Source of the DNA: JAJOKK01 sp965370555
GTDB taxonomy: Bacteria; Bipolaricaulota; Bipolaricaulia; UBA7950; UBA9294
Length of the DNA stretch: 8,415 nucleotides
NCBI GenBank assembly: GCA_965370555.1
Contig: CBDUVB010000061.1
Location: 1-8,415, forward strand
Reading direction: 5' to 3'
The notes beneath the pieces were generated by a model. That model did not search any database. It was given only the letters and a program-made list of their open reading frames with translations, and was not told the origin of the DNA. The position numbers and the translations under genes were made by a program. Below, in pieces: positions 1 through 5,714 of the stretch. Position 1 is the stretch's first letter. Every line of letters starts with the position of its first letter.

Positions 1-530
1 AACGGGATGCGTGCCCGGCCCGACTCCATGTCCAGCGCATCGGCAATCTTCACTACTCCCGCTTCCACTGTCAGTGGCTGAATATCGCGGCGGTGGGCGT
101 AGATCGCGTGCAGGATCTCCCCTTTGAGAATCGTCGCCTCTTTTTCGGGATAGAGGTCGGCAAGGAAATCCTCGATGAGCGGCGGGGCGAGGACGAGGGA
201 GAGCTCTTCGTGATTCTGCCGGTGGATGACATGACCGATATCGTGCAGGACCGAGGCCAGGCAGACAACTACCTCCGCATCCTCAGGATTCATCTGGTAG
301 TTCGCTACCACACTCGATACCACTCCCCCCTCGTCGAGTAGGCGCAGTAGCTTCAGGGCGATGTTAGTGACGATCTTGATGTGCACCGGCCCGTGGTCGT
401 TGATGTGCATCCGATCGATCGCGGTCACGTTTGATGCGCCCCACAGCGTCGTGAGACGCACAGATCGATCGACCCGTTCGACTACCTGCTGCAAGCGTTC
501 GTTCCCATGAAGCGGAAGATTGAGCCCCAT
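1..530 (-). CDS. HD-domain metal-dependent phosphohydrolase (3' end outside window)
   Basis: The frame is open from the ATG at 530 to the window edge, giving 176 codons with no stop, so the C-terminus is missing. HD-superfamily metal ligands are visible: His46/His50 in a NDHGPVH segment, the HD pair at 96-97 in LHDIGH, a later His141/His146 (LHAIYAHR) and Asp164 in KIADALD. These residues normally bind a divalent metal for phosphoester or nucleotide hydrolysis; the substrate cannot be told from sequence. From memory, the NDHGPVH and HDIGHxxHRxxHE blocks resemble a group of archaeal and thermophile HD proteins. The ATG lies one base after the stop of the upstream gene (532-969), with GGGAGG 9-10 bases before it, so the two genes are very probably co-transcribed and possibly translationally coupled. 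The family assignment is secure; the function is not known. Confidence 0.85.
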   Translation of the reverse strand, partial: MGLNLPLHGNERLQQVVERVDRSVRLTTLWGASNVTAIDRMHINDHGPVHIKIVTNIALKLLRLLDEGGVVSSVVANYQMNPEDAEVVVCLASVLHDIGHVIHRQNHEELSLVLAPPLIEDFLADLYPEKEATILKGEILHAIYAHRRDIQPLTVEAGVVKIADALDMESGRARIP

Positions 531-531
531 A

Positions 532-969
532 TTAAAGATCCTCCCGTAGCCCTTCCCACCACGCCGGTGACCTCGTCCTGTCGCCCTTTCCACGACGTTC
601 CTCCTCGAGGAACGCAACCCGCTCACGCAGGAAGGCAATCTCCTCTTTCAGCGCGGCGATCAACGCGCTATCGCCCCCGACATTTACTCGGTTTGATACA
701 AAACCAACTGGAACCGTATCGTTGATTAATGGCTTTTTAGTAGCATTACTGCGCAAAACCTCGCTCGCTTCAGTTATGGTGAGCCCACTATCGTAAAGAT
801 CCTGTAGGCGCCGGAGCAGGGCAACACCGTCGTCCGTAATCAGGATCTGGTTGTTAGGCCCTCGCCGCAAGTACTCTGAGAGGATATCCTTGATCGCTTC
901 GATCCTGTTTCGAACCTGATTTGTGGTAGAAAGGCCGAGGGCCTTCCGCAGATCGCTGATCGTGTTCAT
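532..969 (-). CDS. Helix-turn-helix / coiled-coil protein, putative DNA-binding regulator
   Basis: This is a 145-aa protein starting at ATG 969, chosen because GGAGGAGGG lies just upstream; a longer version from 1011 lacks such a site. Residues about 1-75 are helical and charged and include two segments that look like helix-turn-helix units (ISDLRKALGLSTTNQVRNRI and LYDSGLTITEASEVL); the second recalls MerR-type domains. A linker rich in Asn and Val follows (about 76-100). Residues about 101-125 form a short coiled coil (ALIAALKEEIAFLRERVAFLEEE) that could dimerise the protein, and the tail is basic then acidic. It is directly followed by the HD phosphohydrolase gene with a one-base gap, so it may regulate or partner that enzyme (inference). 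I do not recognise a named family. Confidence 0.7.
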   Translation of the reverse strand: MNTISDLRKALGLSTTNQVRNRIEAIKDILSEYLRRGPNNQILITDDGVALLRRLQDLYDSGLTITEASEVLRSNATKKPLINDTVPVGFVSNRVNVGGDSALIAALKEEIAFLRERVAFLEEERRGKGDRTRSPAWWEGLREDL

Positions 970-988
970 TCCACCCTCCTCCTCGTCT

Positions 989-1018
989 AAGATAACGCAT
1001 TCTCGATGCATCCGCCAA
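989..1018 (-). promoter_or_regulatory. Possible promoter of the HTH-HD operon
   Basis: On the minus strand, TTGGCG (1018-1013) and TATCTT (994-989) are separated by 18 bases and lie about 20 bases before the start codon at 969. The match to the sigma-70 consensus is moderate. The position in a 92-bp divergent gap with mutL makes a promoter here likely. Confidence 0.3.
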
Positions 1019-1022
1019 GGTG

Positions 1023-1051
1023 TTGTGGGGAGAGATCGAATACGCTAGGCT
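1023..1051 (+). promoter_or_regulatory. Possible mutL promoter
   Basis: TTGTGG (1023-1028) and TAGGCT (1046-1051) are 17 bases apart. The -10 box ends only ten bases before the chosen mutL ATG at 1062, so a transcript from here would have almost no leader. This agrees with the lack of a strong Shine-Dalgarno site before that ATG, but the hexamers are weak matches. Confidence 0.2.
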
Positions 1052-1061
1052 TGTAGAGACG

Positions 1062-2786
1062 ATGAAGATCAAACGATTGGATGAGCATTTAGCACGAAAG
1101 ATCGCGGCGGGAGAGGTGATCGAACGCCCTGCATCGGTGGTGAAGGAGCTCGTGGAGAACGCAATCGACGCAAAAAGTGAGACTATCGCCATCGAATTGG
1201 AAGAGGGGGGAAAGAGAGCGATCGTTGTTCGCGATGATGGAGAAGGGATGGACGCGGACGATCTGCGCCTCTGCGTGGAGAAACATACCACGAGCAAGAT
1301 CGCACTGGGGACAGACCTCGACACAATCGCCACCTTAGGGTTTCGTGGCGAGGCGCTGGCAAGCATCGCCGCGGTCGCCCGCGTGAAGATCACTTCTCGA
1401 CTACAGGAGCAGGAAGAAGCGTACAGCGTGCAGGTTGAGGCCAGCAGGATCGATGGGCCAGTCCCAACGGCACGGGCCCCCGGAACGACCGTAAAAGTGA
1501 GGGATCTCTTCTTCAACCTCCCGGCACGGGCGCGTTTCCTCGGATCGGCCCGCACCGAGTTCTTCCACTCTAATCGTGTCCTCCACCGGCTTGCCCTCTC
1601 CTCCCCAAATGTCGGGTGGTCCCTCAAGCACGGGGAGAGGCTCGTCTTCTCCGCCCCACGCGCGAAGGATCTCCTTGACCGGATCGCCCAGGTCTACGGG
1701 GCACAGGTCGCGCGACAGCTCATCCCAATCGAGATCGAACAGAGTGGGATCCGAATCACAGGCTACATCAGTCCACCCGATATCAAGCGCGGTAACCGCC
1801 GCGATCAACTTTTCTGCATCAACGGCCGCCCGGTGAGCGATCGCGCCCTTTCCTACATGCTCGCGAGCGCCTACCAGGGAATCCTCCGCCATGGGTCCTA
1901 CCCGCTCGCGATCCTCAGGATCGACCTTCCGCTCGAAGGGGTGGACGTGAACGTGCATCCGCGCAAGGAGGAGATCCGCTTCGCCGAACCCCGCCGCGTG
2001 CAGGAGGCGCTCACCCGTGCCCTCCAAGGCGCCCTCTCCTCACGCTACGTCGTCTCCCCGTTCCTCCCTCAAGGGGGCAAGCAAGGGACCCAGGAACGGA
2101 CGCAGCCTCATTCTTCGCAGGGATCCTCCGCTCTCCCACTCGACCTACAAGGGGCCGTCTCTGTTCGGCAGGCAGAGCGTGACGCGGAAAAAGTGAGAGT
2201 TAAAAGCGATCGACGCGTCATCGGGCAGCTCCAGGGGACGTATCTCCTAGTAGAGACACCGACCGGCCTCGAGATCGTGGATCAGCATATCGCCCACGAA
2301 CGGATACTCTACGAAGGGCTACGAGCTGAGCTTGCGCGTGGAGAAATCCCGCGACAGTCTTTCCTCCTCCCGGTCCGTCTCGAACTCCCCTTCGAGAGTG
2401 CCGAACTCCTCACCGCGGGGAGAGAGGAACTCGCCAAGGTTGGGATCGTTCTCGACGAGTTCGGAGGAGGAACATTCATCCTGCGGGAGTACCCGAGTCT
2501 CCTCGCAGAAGGGCAGAGCCGGTACGGATTTCAGGGTACGATCGAGCAGATCGTCGAGCAGCTGGCACGGGGAGAAAAAGTGAGAGAGGCCCTGTTCGAT
2601 CACCTCCTCTCCGAACTCGCCTGCGGAGCGGCGATCAAGGCGGGAGATCGAATCCCACTGCAGGAACAACAGGACCTCGTCGATCGCCTGATGACACTGG
2701 AGAACCCCTACACCTGCCCACACGGGCGACCGATCATCTTCACGATCTCCCGCGAAGAACTCGATCGCCGGTTCAAACGGACTTAG
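1062..2786 (+). CDS. mutL: DNA mismatch repair protein MutL (endonuclease type)
   Basis: A 574-aa MutL. After MutS detects a mismatch, MutL couples recognition to strand incision. The N-terminal GHKL ATPase is complete: E29 and N33 in IAAGEVIERPASVVKELVEN, DxGxG at 58-62, TTSKI at 76-80 and GFRGEAL at 93-99, followed by an S5-fold domain with DVNVHPRKEEIRF. A linker rich in Gln and Ser (about 340-395) leads to the C-terminal domain. That domain has DQHIAHERILYE (407-418), a variant of DQHA(X)2E(X)4E, plus ACGAAIKAG (520-528) and CPHGRP (552-557), the set found in latent-endonuclease MutL proteins of bacteria that lack MutH. The ATG at 1062 was chosen because the family starts just before the IAAGEV motif; a GTG at 1020 would add 14 unlikely residues. 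No mutS is seen nearby. Identification is secure. Confidence 0.97.
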   Translation: MKIKRLDEHLARKIAAGEVIERPASVVKELVENAIDAKSETIAIELEEGGKRAIVVRDDGEGMDADDLRLCVEKHTTSKIALGTDLDTIATLGFRGEALASIAAVARVKITSRLQEQEEAYSVQVEASRIDGPVPTARAPGTTVKVRDLFFNLPARARFLGSARTEFFHSNRVLHRLALSSPNVGWSLKHGERLVFSAPRAKDLLDRIAQVYGAQVARQLIPIEIEQSGIRITGYISPPDIKRGNRRDQLFCINGRPVSDRALSYMLASAYQGILRHGSYPLAILRIDLPLEGVDVNVHPRKEEIRFAEPRRVQEALTRALQGALSSRYVVSPFLPQGGKQGTQERTQPHSSQGSSALPLDLQGAVSVRQAERDAEKVRVKSDRRVIGQLQGTYLLVETPTGLEIVDQHIAHERILYEGLRAELARGEIPRQSFLLPVRLELPFESAELLTAGREELAKVGIVLDEFGGGTFILREYPSLLAEGQSRYGFQGTIEQIVEQLARGEKVREALFDHLLSELACGAAIKAGDRIPLQEQQDLVDRLMTLENPYTCPHGRPIIFTISREELDRRFKRT

Positions 2787-2795
2787 GGAACGAGG

Positions 2796-2969
2796 ATGCA
2801 CCGCACAAAGAAGAGATTGAGTGATTCTTCCCAATCTCCCGATCATGAGCCGCGCCGCATCTCGAACCGTACCAACGCTCGTTACTAAGATCCAGATGGG
2901 AGGTGGCTATTCAACCTCCTTTACGACCTGAAACGCGGCTTGCACGGGGAGAGAGAGTTTCTCGGGTAG
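2796..2969 (+). other. Doubtful small ORF with in-frame stop, between mutL and the broken nitrilase gene
   Basis: An ATG at 2796, ten bases after the mutL stop and directly behind GAGG, opens a 30-codon frame that ends in TAA at 2886-2888. The same frame then stays open for 26 codons to TAG at 2967-2969, ending two bases before the convergent gene. The second part reads like protein (GRWLFNLLYDLKRGLHGERE) but has no ATG or GTG start of its own. It may be a small gene broken by a nonsense mutation, a genuine 30-aa peptide followed by chance open frame, or nothing. I recognise no family, and no clear terminator hairpin is visible in the gap. Confidence 0.2.
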
Positions 2970-2970
2970 A

Positions 2971-3525
2971 TCAGCGCTCACGCCACACCGGGAACTCCTC
3001 GCGGAACCGTCGGAGAACGGCGAGGTCGAGCTCAGCGCGCAGGACCCCTTCTCTCCGCCCCAAGGAAGCAATCTTCACCCCCCATGGGTCGACCACCATA
3101 CTGTGGCCGAGGAGTTCTTTCCCTGTAGCATTACAGGCGACGATATAGGCCTGGTTCTCCACGGCCCGTGCCCGGCAAAGGATCTCCCATGCCTCCAGGC
3201 GGACAGATGGCCATGCTGCTGGAACAAGGAAGATCTCCGCCCCCGCCTTGCTCATCTCTCGAAAGAGCTCGGGGAAGCGCAGGTCATAGCAGACCGCAAT
3301 TCCTATGTTTCCAAGAGGCGTCGCAACCACCGTACATCTCTCACCTGGAGTGAGGATGGTTCGCTCCTGCGAGTGGTAGTTAAGGAGGTGCGACTTCCGA
3401 TAGATCCCGGCGATCTCTCCGTTTCGATCGAGGAGAACCGCGGTGTTGTAGAGGTGCCCGTCAGCCCTCTCGATCAGGCTCCCTCCCAGTAAGTAGGCTC
3501 CCGCACCCCGTGCCACCTTTTGCAG
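2971..3525 (-). pseudogene. Nitrilase-superfamily amidohydrolase, C-terminal part (split by insertion)
   Basis: This is the larger fragment of a carbon-nitrogen hydrolase gene whose N-terminal part lies at 5715-5944. Joining the two and keeping one TTTTGCAG copy gives an uninterrupted 258-aa protein, a normal length for the family. This fragment supplies Lys118 (YRKSHLL) and the nucleophile Cys153 (VCYDLRFPE) of the Glu-Lys-Cys triad, plus the GHSMVVDPWG block typical of omega-amidase/Nit2-like and related small amidohydrolases. Such enzymes hydrolyse amide or nitrile C-N bonds in the cytoplasm; the exact substrate is not deducible. A GTG at codon 78 (3517-3515) could in principle start a truncated product, but it would lack the catalytic Glu, so it should be inactive. 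The gene ends convergently to mutL. Confidence 0.9.
3518..3525. repeat. Target-site duplication, left copy (TTTTGCAG)
   Basis: An eight-base direct repeat directly abuts the left terminal inverted repeat and is identical to the copy at 5715-5722. Eight bases is the usual duplication length for IS1595-family elements. Perfect identity suggests a fairly recent insertion. Confidence 0.9.
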
Positions 3526-3548
3526 GGCGTTTATCGGGCTGAGTAAGG
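3526..3548 (+). repeat. Left terminal inverted repeat of the IS
   Basis: These 23 bases match the reverse complement of 5692-5714 at 18 positions, including GTTTATCGG at positions 4-12 and AGG at 21-23. Unlike the right repeat, this copy has CTGAGT where the right one has the -35 box TTGACT. Confidence 0.88.
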
Positions 3549-3570
3549 AGGCGATTGCAAATGCTGCGTC

Positions 3571-3599
3571 TTGTTTCCTGTGAAGCTGTCGGGTATCCT
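3571..3599 (+). promoter_or_regulatory. Possible promoter of the passenger genes
   Basis: TTGTTT (3571-3576) and TATCCT (3594-3599) are separated by exactly 17 bases, and AGGAGGT with the ATG of the first passenger gene follows about 10-20 bases later. Both hexamers match the sigma-70 consensus at four of six positions. It lies inside the element, so the cargo would carry its own promoter. Confidence 0.4.
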
Positions 3600-3619
3600 C
3601 TGCAACAGGAGGTACTGAG

Positions 3620-3961
3620 ATGGCAACTCAAGATTCCACCAAGGAAACTTTCAAGGTTCAATTCTCCAGGGCGACAGATTATCGCATCATTCCTGCAACA
3701 GGTGCTTGGGGAGGTGTGGCGCCTAATGGAGAGATTGTCTTTGATCTATATGTTGAGAGGCGAGAGAACCCTGAAAGCATTGAAATCGAAGTTGTCGATG
3801 GCAAACAAGTTGGAGAGAAGCGTTATCCCCAGCCTCAACCGATTGAAAGAGAAGCTCAGATTGGTGTTGTCGTCCGGCCTGATATCGCCAAAGCAATCGG
3901 AGAATTTCTCATTGGTATGGCTGATAAGGCAATTGTCAAAAAGGAAGGAACAGAGGAATGA
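3620..3961 (+). CDS. DUF3467-like small protein, passenger gene of the IS
   Basis: A 113-aa soluble protein with no signal peptide or membrane segment. The start is well supported: AGGAGGT at 3607-3613, six bases before ATG. Key blocks are YRIIPATGAWGGVAPNGEI (about 21-39), DLYVERR (about 42-48), IEIEVVDGKQVGEKR and the closing QIGVVVRPDIAKAIGEFL (about 81-98). From memory this pattern resembles small uncharacterised proteins of the DUF3467 type (strand-rich core, then a helix after VVxxPxxAKxxxEFL); function is unknown in that family. The stop overlaps the start of the next gene (ATGA at 3958-3961), so the two are translationally coupled. It overlaps a longer open frame at 3555-4121, which I take to be a shadow. 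Family placement is moderate and needs a profile search. Confidence 0.8.
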   Translation: MATQDSTKETFKVQFSRATDYRIIPATGAWGGVAPNGEIVFDLYVERRENPESIEIEVVDGKQVGEKRYPQPQPIEREAQIGVVVRPDIAKAIGEFLIGMADKAIVKKEGTEE

Positions 3962-4431
3962 CAAACTACTCTTCGGCGCTAGACATGCCTGCTCAGGGAG
4001 CGCTAACGCTATGCTCTCAGGTTCCCGAAATAAAGAAAGATATACTGGTTCGTTTGCAGCAAACAGACTTTGGGGTTCGTTGGTCTTGGACGAAAACGGA
4101 AGACGCTATGAGATTTGTTAGTCAACGAAAGAACGTCCTTGTTGAAGCTTTGCGCGGCTGCGCGCGCCAAAACCAGTATTTTGGCCGTTATACAGCATAT
4201 TTACTGGGTCAGCTTTCAGATCAAGAGTTCGAAGACATATCAAATCAGTTTGCCGTAGCAGAGACGGAAACAGATGCAGTCCTCGAAGAAAAGATGGCTA
4301 CTCTTGTTAATGAAACGCAAACAAGCTTCCAAACTAACCAGTTAGCGTTTATGTTCTCTGCGCCGCATGGCCAAATACAGCGGGTGGAAAAGCGTTTGGC
4401 AGTTCAAAACAAGCTTTTCTTAAAACGCTAG
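3958..4431 (+). CDS. Hypothetical protein, second passenger gene of the IS
   Basis: A 157-aa protein that I do not recognise. Its ATG overlaps the stop of the DUF3467-like gene (ATGA), and GAGG immediately upstream can serve as ribosome site, so the two proteins are probably made together and may interact (inference). It has two aromatic patches (FGVRWSWTKTEDAMRF, about 38-53; NQYFGRYTAYLLGQL, about 72-86), then an acidic helical stretch with many Glu, Asp and Gln (about 87-130) and a basic C-terminus. There is no signal peptide, no membrane helix, and no obvious nuclease, toxin or DNA-binding motif. Codon use is more AT-rich than in the flanking chromosome. Confidence 0.7.
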   Translation: MTNYSSALDMPAQGALTLCSQVPEIKKDILVRLQQTDFGVRWSWTKTEDAMRFVSQRKNVLVEALRGCARQNQYFGRYTAYLLGQLSDQEFEDISNQFAVAETETDAVLEEKMATLVNETQTSFQTNQLAFMFSAPHGQIQRVEKRLAVQNKLFLKR

Positions 4432-4432
4432 A

Positions 4433-4789
4433 ATGATGCTTTTAAATAACGTAGGGGATAGCTTGGAAGCACTCGGAACGAATGGGAGGGCCAGGGAAAT
4501 ATATCCTGGACCAGCAGAGAAGAATAAGACCATTGGTCGCTTGCTGTGGCCATATATACTCAAAGAGAGGGCTATGATACGTGTTACTAAGCCCCTCAAG
4601 CCAAGTTCTCCAGGATTGTGTGTCGGTTCGCACAGGGAAATCGACGATGAGCTTGAAGGCTATAGAATTGATATGCTGTGTGCTAAGCCACTGAAAGATA
4701 TTGTGGTGAGGCCGGGATCTGCTGGCCATCAAGCGCAGTTTTTCAGGACAAAGAAGTACGCTTTCGCAAAACTTGTGTTTGCTCATTGA
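4433..4789 (+). CDS. Possible third passenger ORF, hypothetical
   Basis: A 118-codon frame that begins one base after the stop of the preceding gene. No good Shine-Dalgarno site precedes the ATG pair at 4433; an internal ATG at 4574 (about 71 residues) has GAGAGG just before it and may be the real start. The product is charged and Pro/Gly-containing (VTKPLKPSSPGLCVGS, EIDDELEGYRID). I recognise no family. Its stop lies inside the last codons of the convergent transposase gene (7-bp overlap). The opposite strand is also open over nearly the same stretch, but that translation is rich in Trp, Cys, His and Ser and looks like a shadow. It could also be non-coding or decayed sequence. Confidence 0.35.
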   Translation: MMLLNNVGDSLEALGTNGRAREIYPGPAEKNKTIGRLLWPYILKERAMIRVTKPLKPSSPGLCVGSHREIDDELEGYRIDMLCAKPLKDIVVRPGSAGHQAQFFRTKKYAFAKLVFAH

Positions 4790-5652
4790 GCGGAGCAATT
4801 TGCTAATACCAAATCAAACAGAGTCCCTTTCTCATGCCGGTGTGAATATCTGAACGCAAACTCATCCAGGTACTCCTGTAGGTATTTTGCACTAACATGG
4901 TGATAAACGCCAATTAGCCCGCGCTTGAACAGCGACCAAGCGTTCTCGATCGTGTTCACATGGGCCTCATCTACCACGTATTCATTATGAGTATGGGCAA
5001 CAGACTTGTGTGGTCCAAATTCGTGCAGGAAAAACAGTGCCTTTGCCGCATCACTGTAGATCTCTTGAACCTGTCCGAAGTTCTTGGCAACGACGCACTT
5101 GATATCGCGTGCTTTTAGACCATCTAGGATCATCATGCGAAGAGATCCGCCACGTTCTGCCATACCTAGAACGTTCTTGCCTTCAAATGTTGTGGGGCCT
5201 CGCGGTATCCCATCCCCGCTTGCACGGACAACAGCATCATCTATCTCGATGATCCCGCCAAGACGGTCCTCAAAGACATCGTGCTTCATGGCTTTCCGAA
5301 TGCGTTTTGCCATATACCAGGCGGTCTCGTAGTGGACACCTATCTCGCGCTCTATCTGCTTGGCTGATATCCCTTTTGGTGAGTGGCACATCATCCAGAT
5401 TGCCACAAACCATCTTGGCAGATCGATCTTAGAACGATGAAAGATCGTGCCAGCAGTAACGGAAAAATGGTACTTACACTCACGGCACTCCCACAAGTGC
5501 TGGTTCTTTAGCCAGTAAGGGCGTTTAGCGCCACAACGAGGACAAGTTATACCATTGGGCCAGCGTAGACGTTGAAGGTGTTTCTCACACTTACGCTGGG
5601 TAGAAAACTCACGACGTGCTTGTTCCAGGGATTTGATCGCGCTCATTTCCAT
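4783..5652 (-). CDS. IS1595-family (ISXO2-like) transposase
   Basis: A 289-aa transposase that cuts and joins the ends of the element at 3526-5714. An N-terminal zinc ribbon (C37-P-R-C40 and C56-R-E-C59) is typical of IS1595 enzymes. A helical DNA-binding region follows (about 75-125, GISAKQIEREIGVHYETAWYM). The ISXO2-like RNase H-fold core comes next: D138 in GGIIEIDD, D201 in EIYSDAAKAL, and N233/E236 in HVNTIENAWSLFKRGLIGVYHHVS, a strong family signature, then YLDEFAFRYSHR. The start ATG 5652 has AGGTGAT five bases upstream and a near-ideal promoter. The first acidic motif reads IDDAVV where I would expect something like IDETYVGG. No frameshift or stop is seen, so it is probably active. 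Confidence 0.95.
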   Translation of the reverse strand: MEMSAIKSLEQARREFSTQRKCEKHLQRLRWPNGITCPRCGAKRPYWLKNQHLWECRECKYHFSVTAGTIFHRSKIDLPRWFVAIWMMCHSPKGISAKQIEREIGVHYETAWYMAKRIRKAMKHDVFEDRLGGIIEIDDAVVRASGDGIPRGPTTFEGKNVLGMAERGGSLRMMILDGLKARDIKCVVAKNFGQVQEIYSDAAKALFFLHEFGPHKSVAHTHNEYVVDEAHVNTIENAWSLFKRGLIGVYHHVSAKYLQEYLDEFAFRYSHRHEKGTLFDLVLANCSAQ

Positions 5653-5672
5653 CTCTAATCACCTCGGTATCT

Positions 5673-5701
5673 ATTATAGCACGATCAACGCCCTAAGTCA
5701 A
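5673..5701 (-). promoter_or_regulatory. Transposase promoter, -35 in the terminal repeat
   Basis: On the minus strand TTGACT (5701-5696) and TATAAT (5678-5673) are exactly 17 bases apart, and TGC before TATAAT gives an extended -10. The -35 box is positions 14-19 of the right terminal repeat, so transposase binding to that end could block its own transcription (inference). The AGGTGAT ribosome site and the ATG at 5652 follow. Confidence 0.8.
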
Positions 5702-5714
5702 GCCGATAAACACC
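5692..5714 (-). repeat. Right terminal inverted repeat of the IS
   Basis: Read on the minus strand from 5714 it begins GGTGTTTATCGG and pairs with the left repeat at 3526-3548, with 18 of 23 positions identical. It contains the transposase -35 box. Confidence 0.88.

Larger units (their letters stand above)
3526..5714. mobile_element. IS1595-family insertion sequence with passenger genes, 2189 bp
   Basis: The element is bounded by imperfect inverted repeats beginning GGCGTTTATCGG on the left and GGTGTTTATCGG on the right, with the duplicated target TTTTGCAG outside each end. It encodes one IS1595/ISXO2-type transposase on the minus strand (4783-5652) and, on the plus strand, two coupled passenger genes (3620-3961 and 3958-4431) and a possible third (4433-4789). 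A simple IS1595-family element needs only about 1 kb, so roughly half of this one is cargo. From memory, some IS1595-family members are known to carry passenger genes. The DNA is visibly more AT-rich than the flanking genes. It interrupts the nitrilase-type gene. Both ends and the transposase look intact, so it may still be mobile. Confidence 0.93.

Noticed and set aside
1020..1061. An upstream GTG/TTG start for mutL adding 14 residues
   Set aside because: MutL proteins begin a few residues before the IAAGEV motif, and the extension has no ribosome site of note.
854..1627. A 257-codon minus-strand frame over the start of mutL
   Set aside because: It is antisense to the conserved MutL ATPase domain, has a low-complexity Ser/Arg-rich translation, and overlaps the real HTH gene in another frame.
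1401..2027. A 208-codon minus-strand frame inside mutL
   Set aside because: It lies wholly antisense to well-conserved MutL sequence with no ribosome site; a shadow caused by GC-rich codon use.
3103..3492. A plus-strand frame over the nitrilase C-terminal fragment
   Set aside because: It is antisense to unmistakable nitrilase motifs (YRKSHLL, VCYDLRFPE, HSMVVDPWG).
3555..4121. A 188-codon plus-strand frame in the IS overlapping both passenger genes
   Set aside because: It starts with TTG without a good ribosome site and has a Ser/Leu/Arg/Lys-rich translation. The competing frames have AGGAGGT, a DUF3467-like pattern and ATGA coupling.
4442..4798. A 118-codon minus-strand frame starting TTG at the end of the transposase gene
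   Set aside because: Its Trp/His/Cys/Ser-rich translation is unlike a real protein and it lacks a ribosome site; the plus-strand frame is the better, though still weak, candidate.
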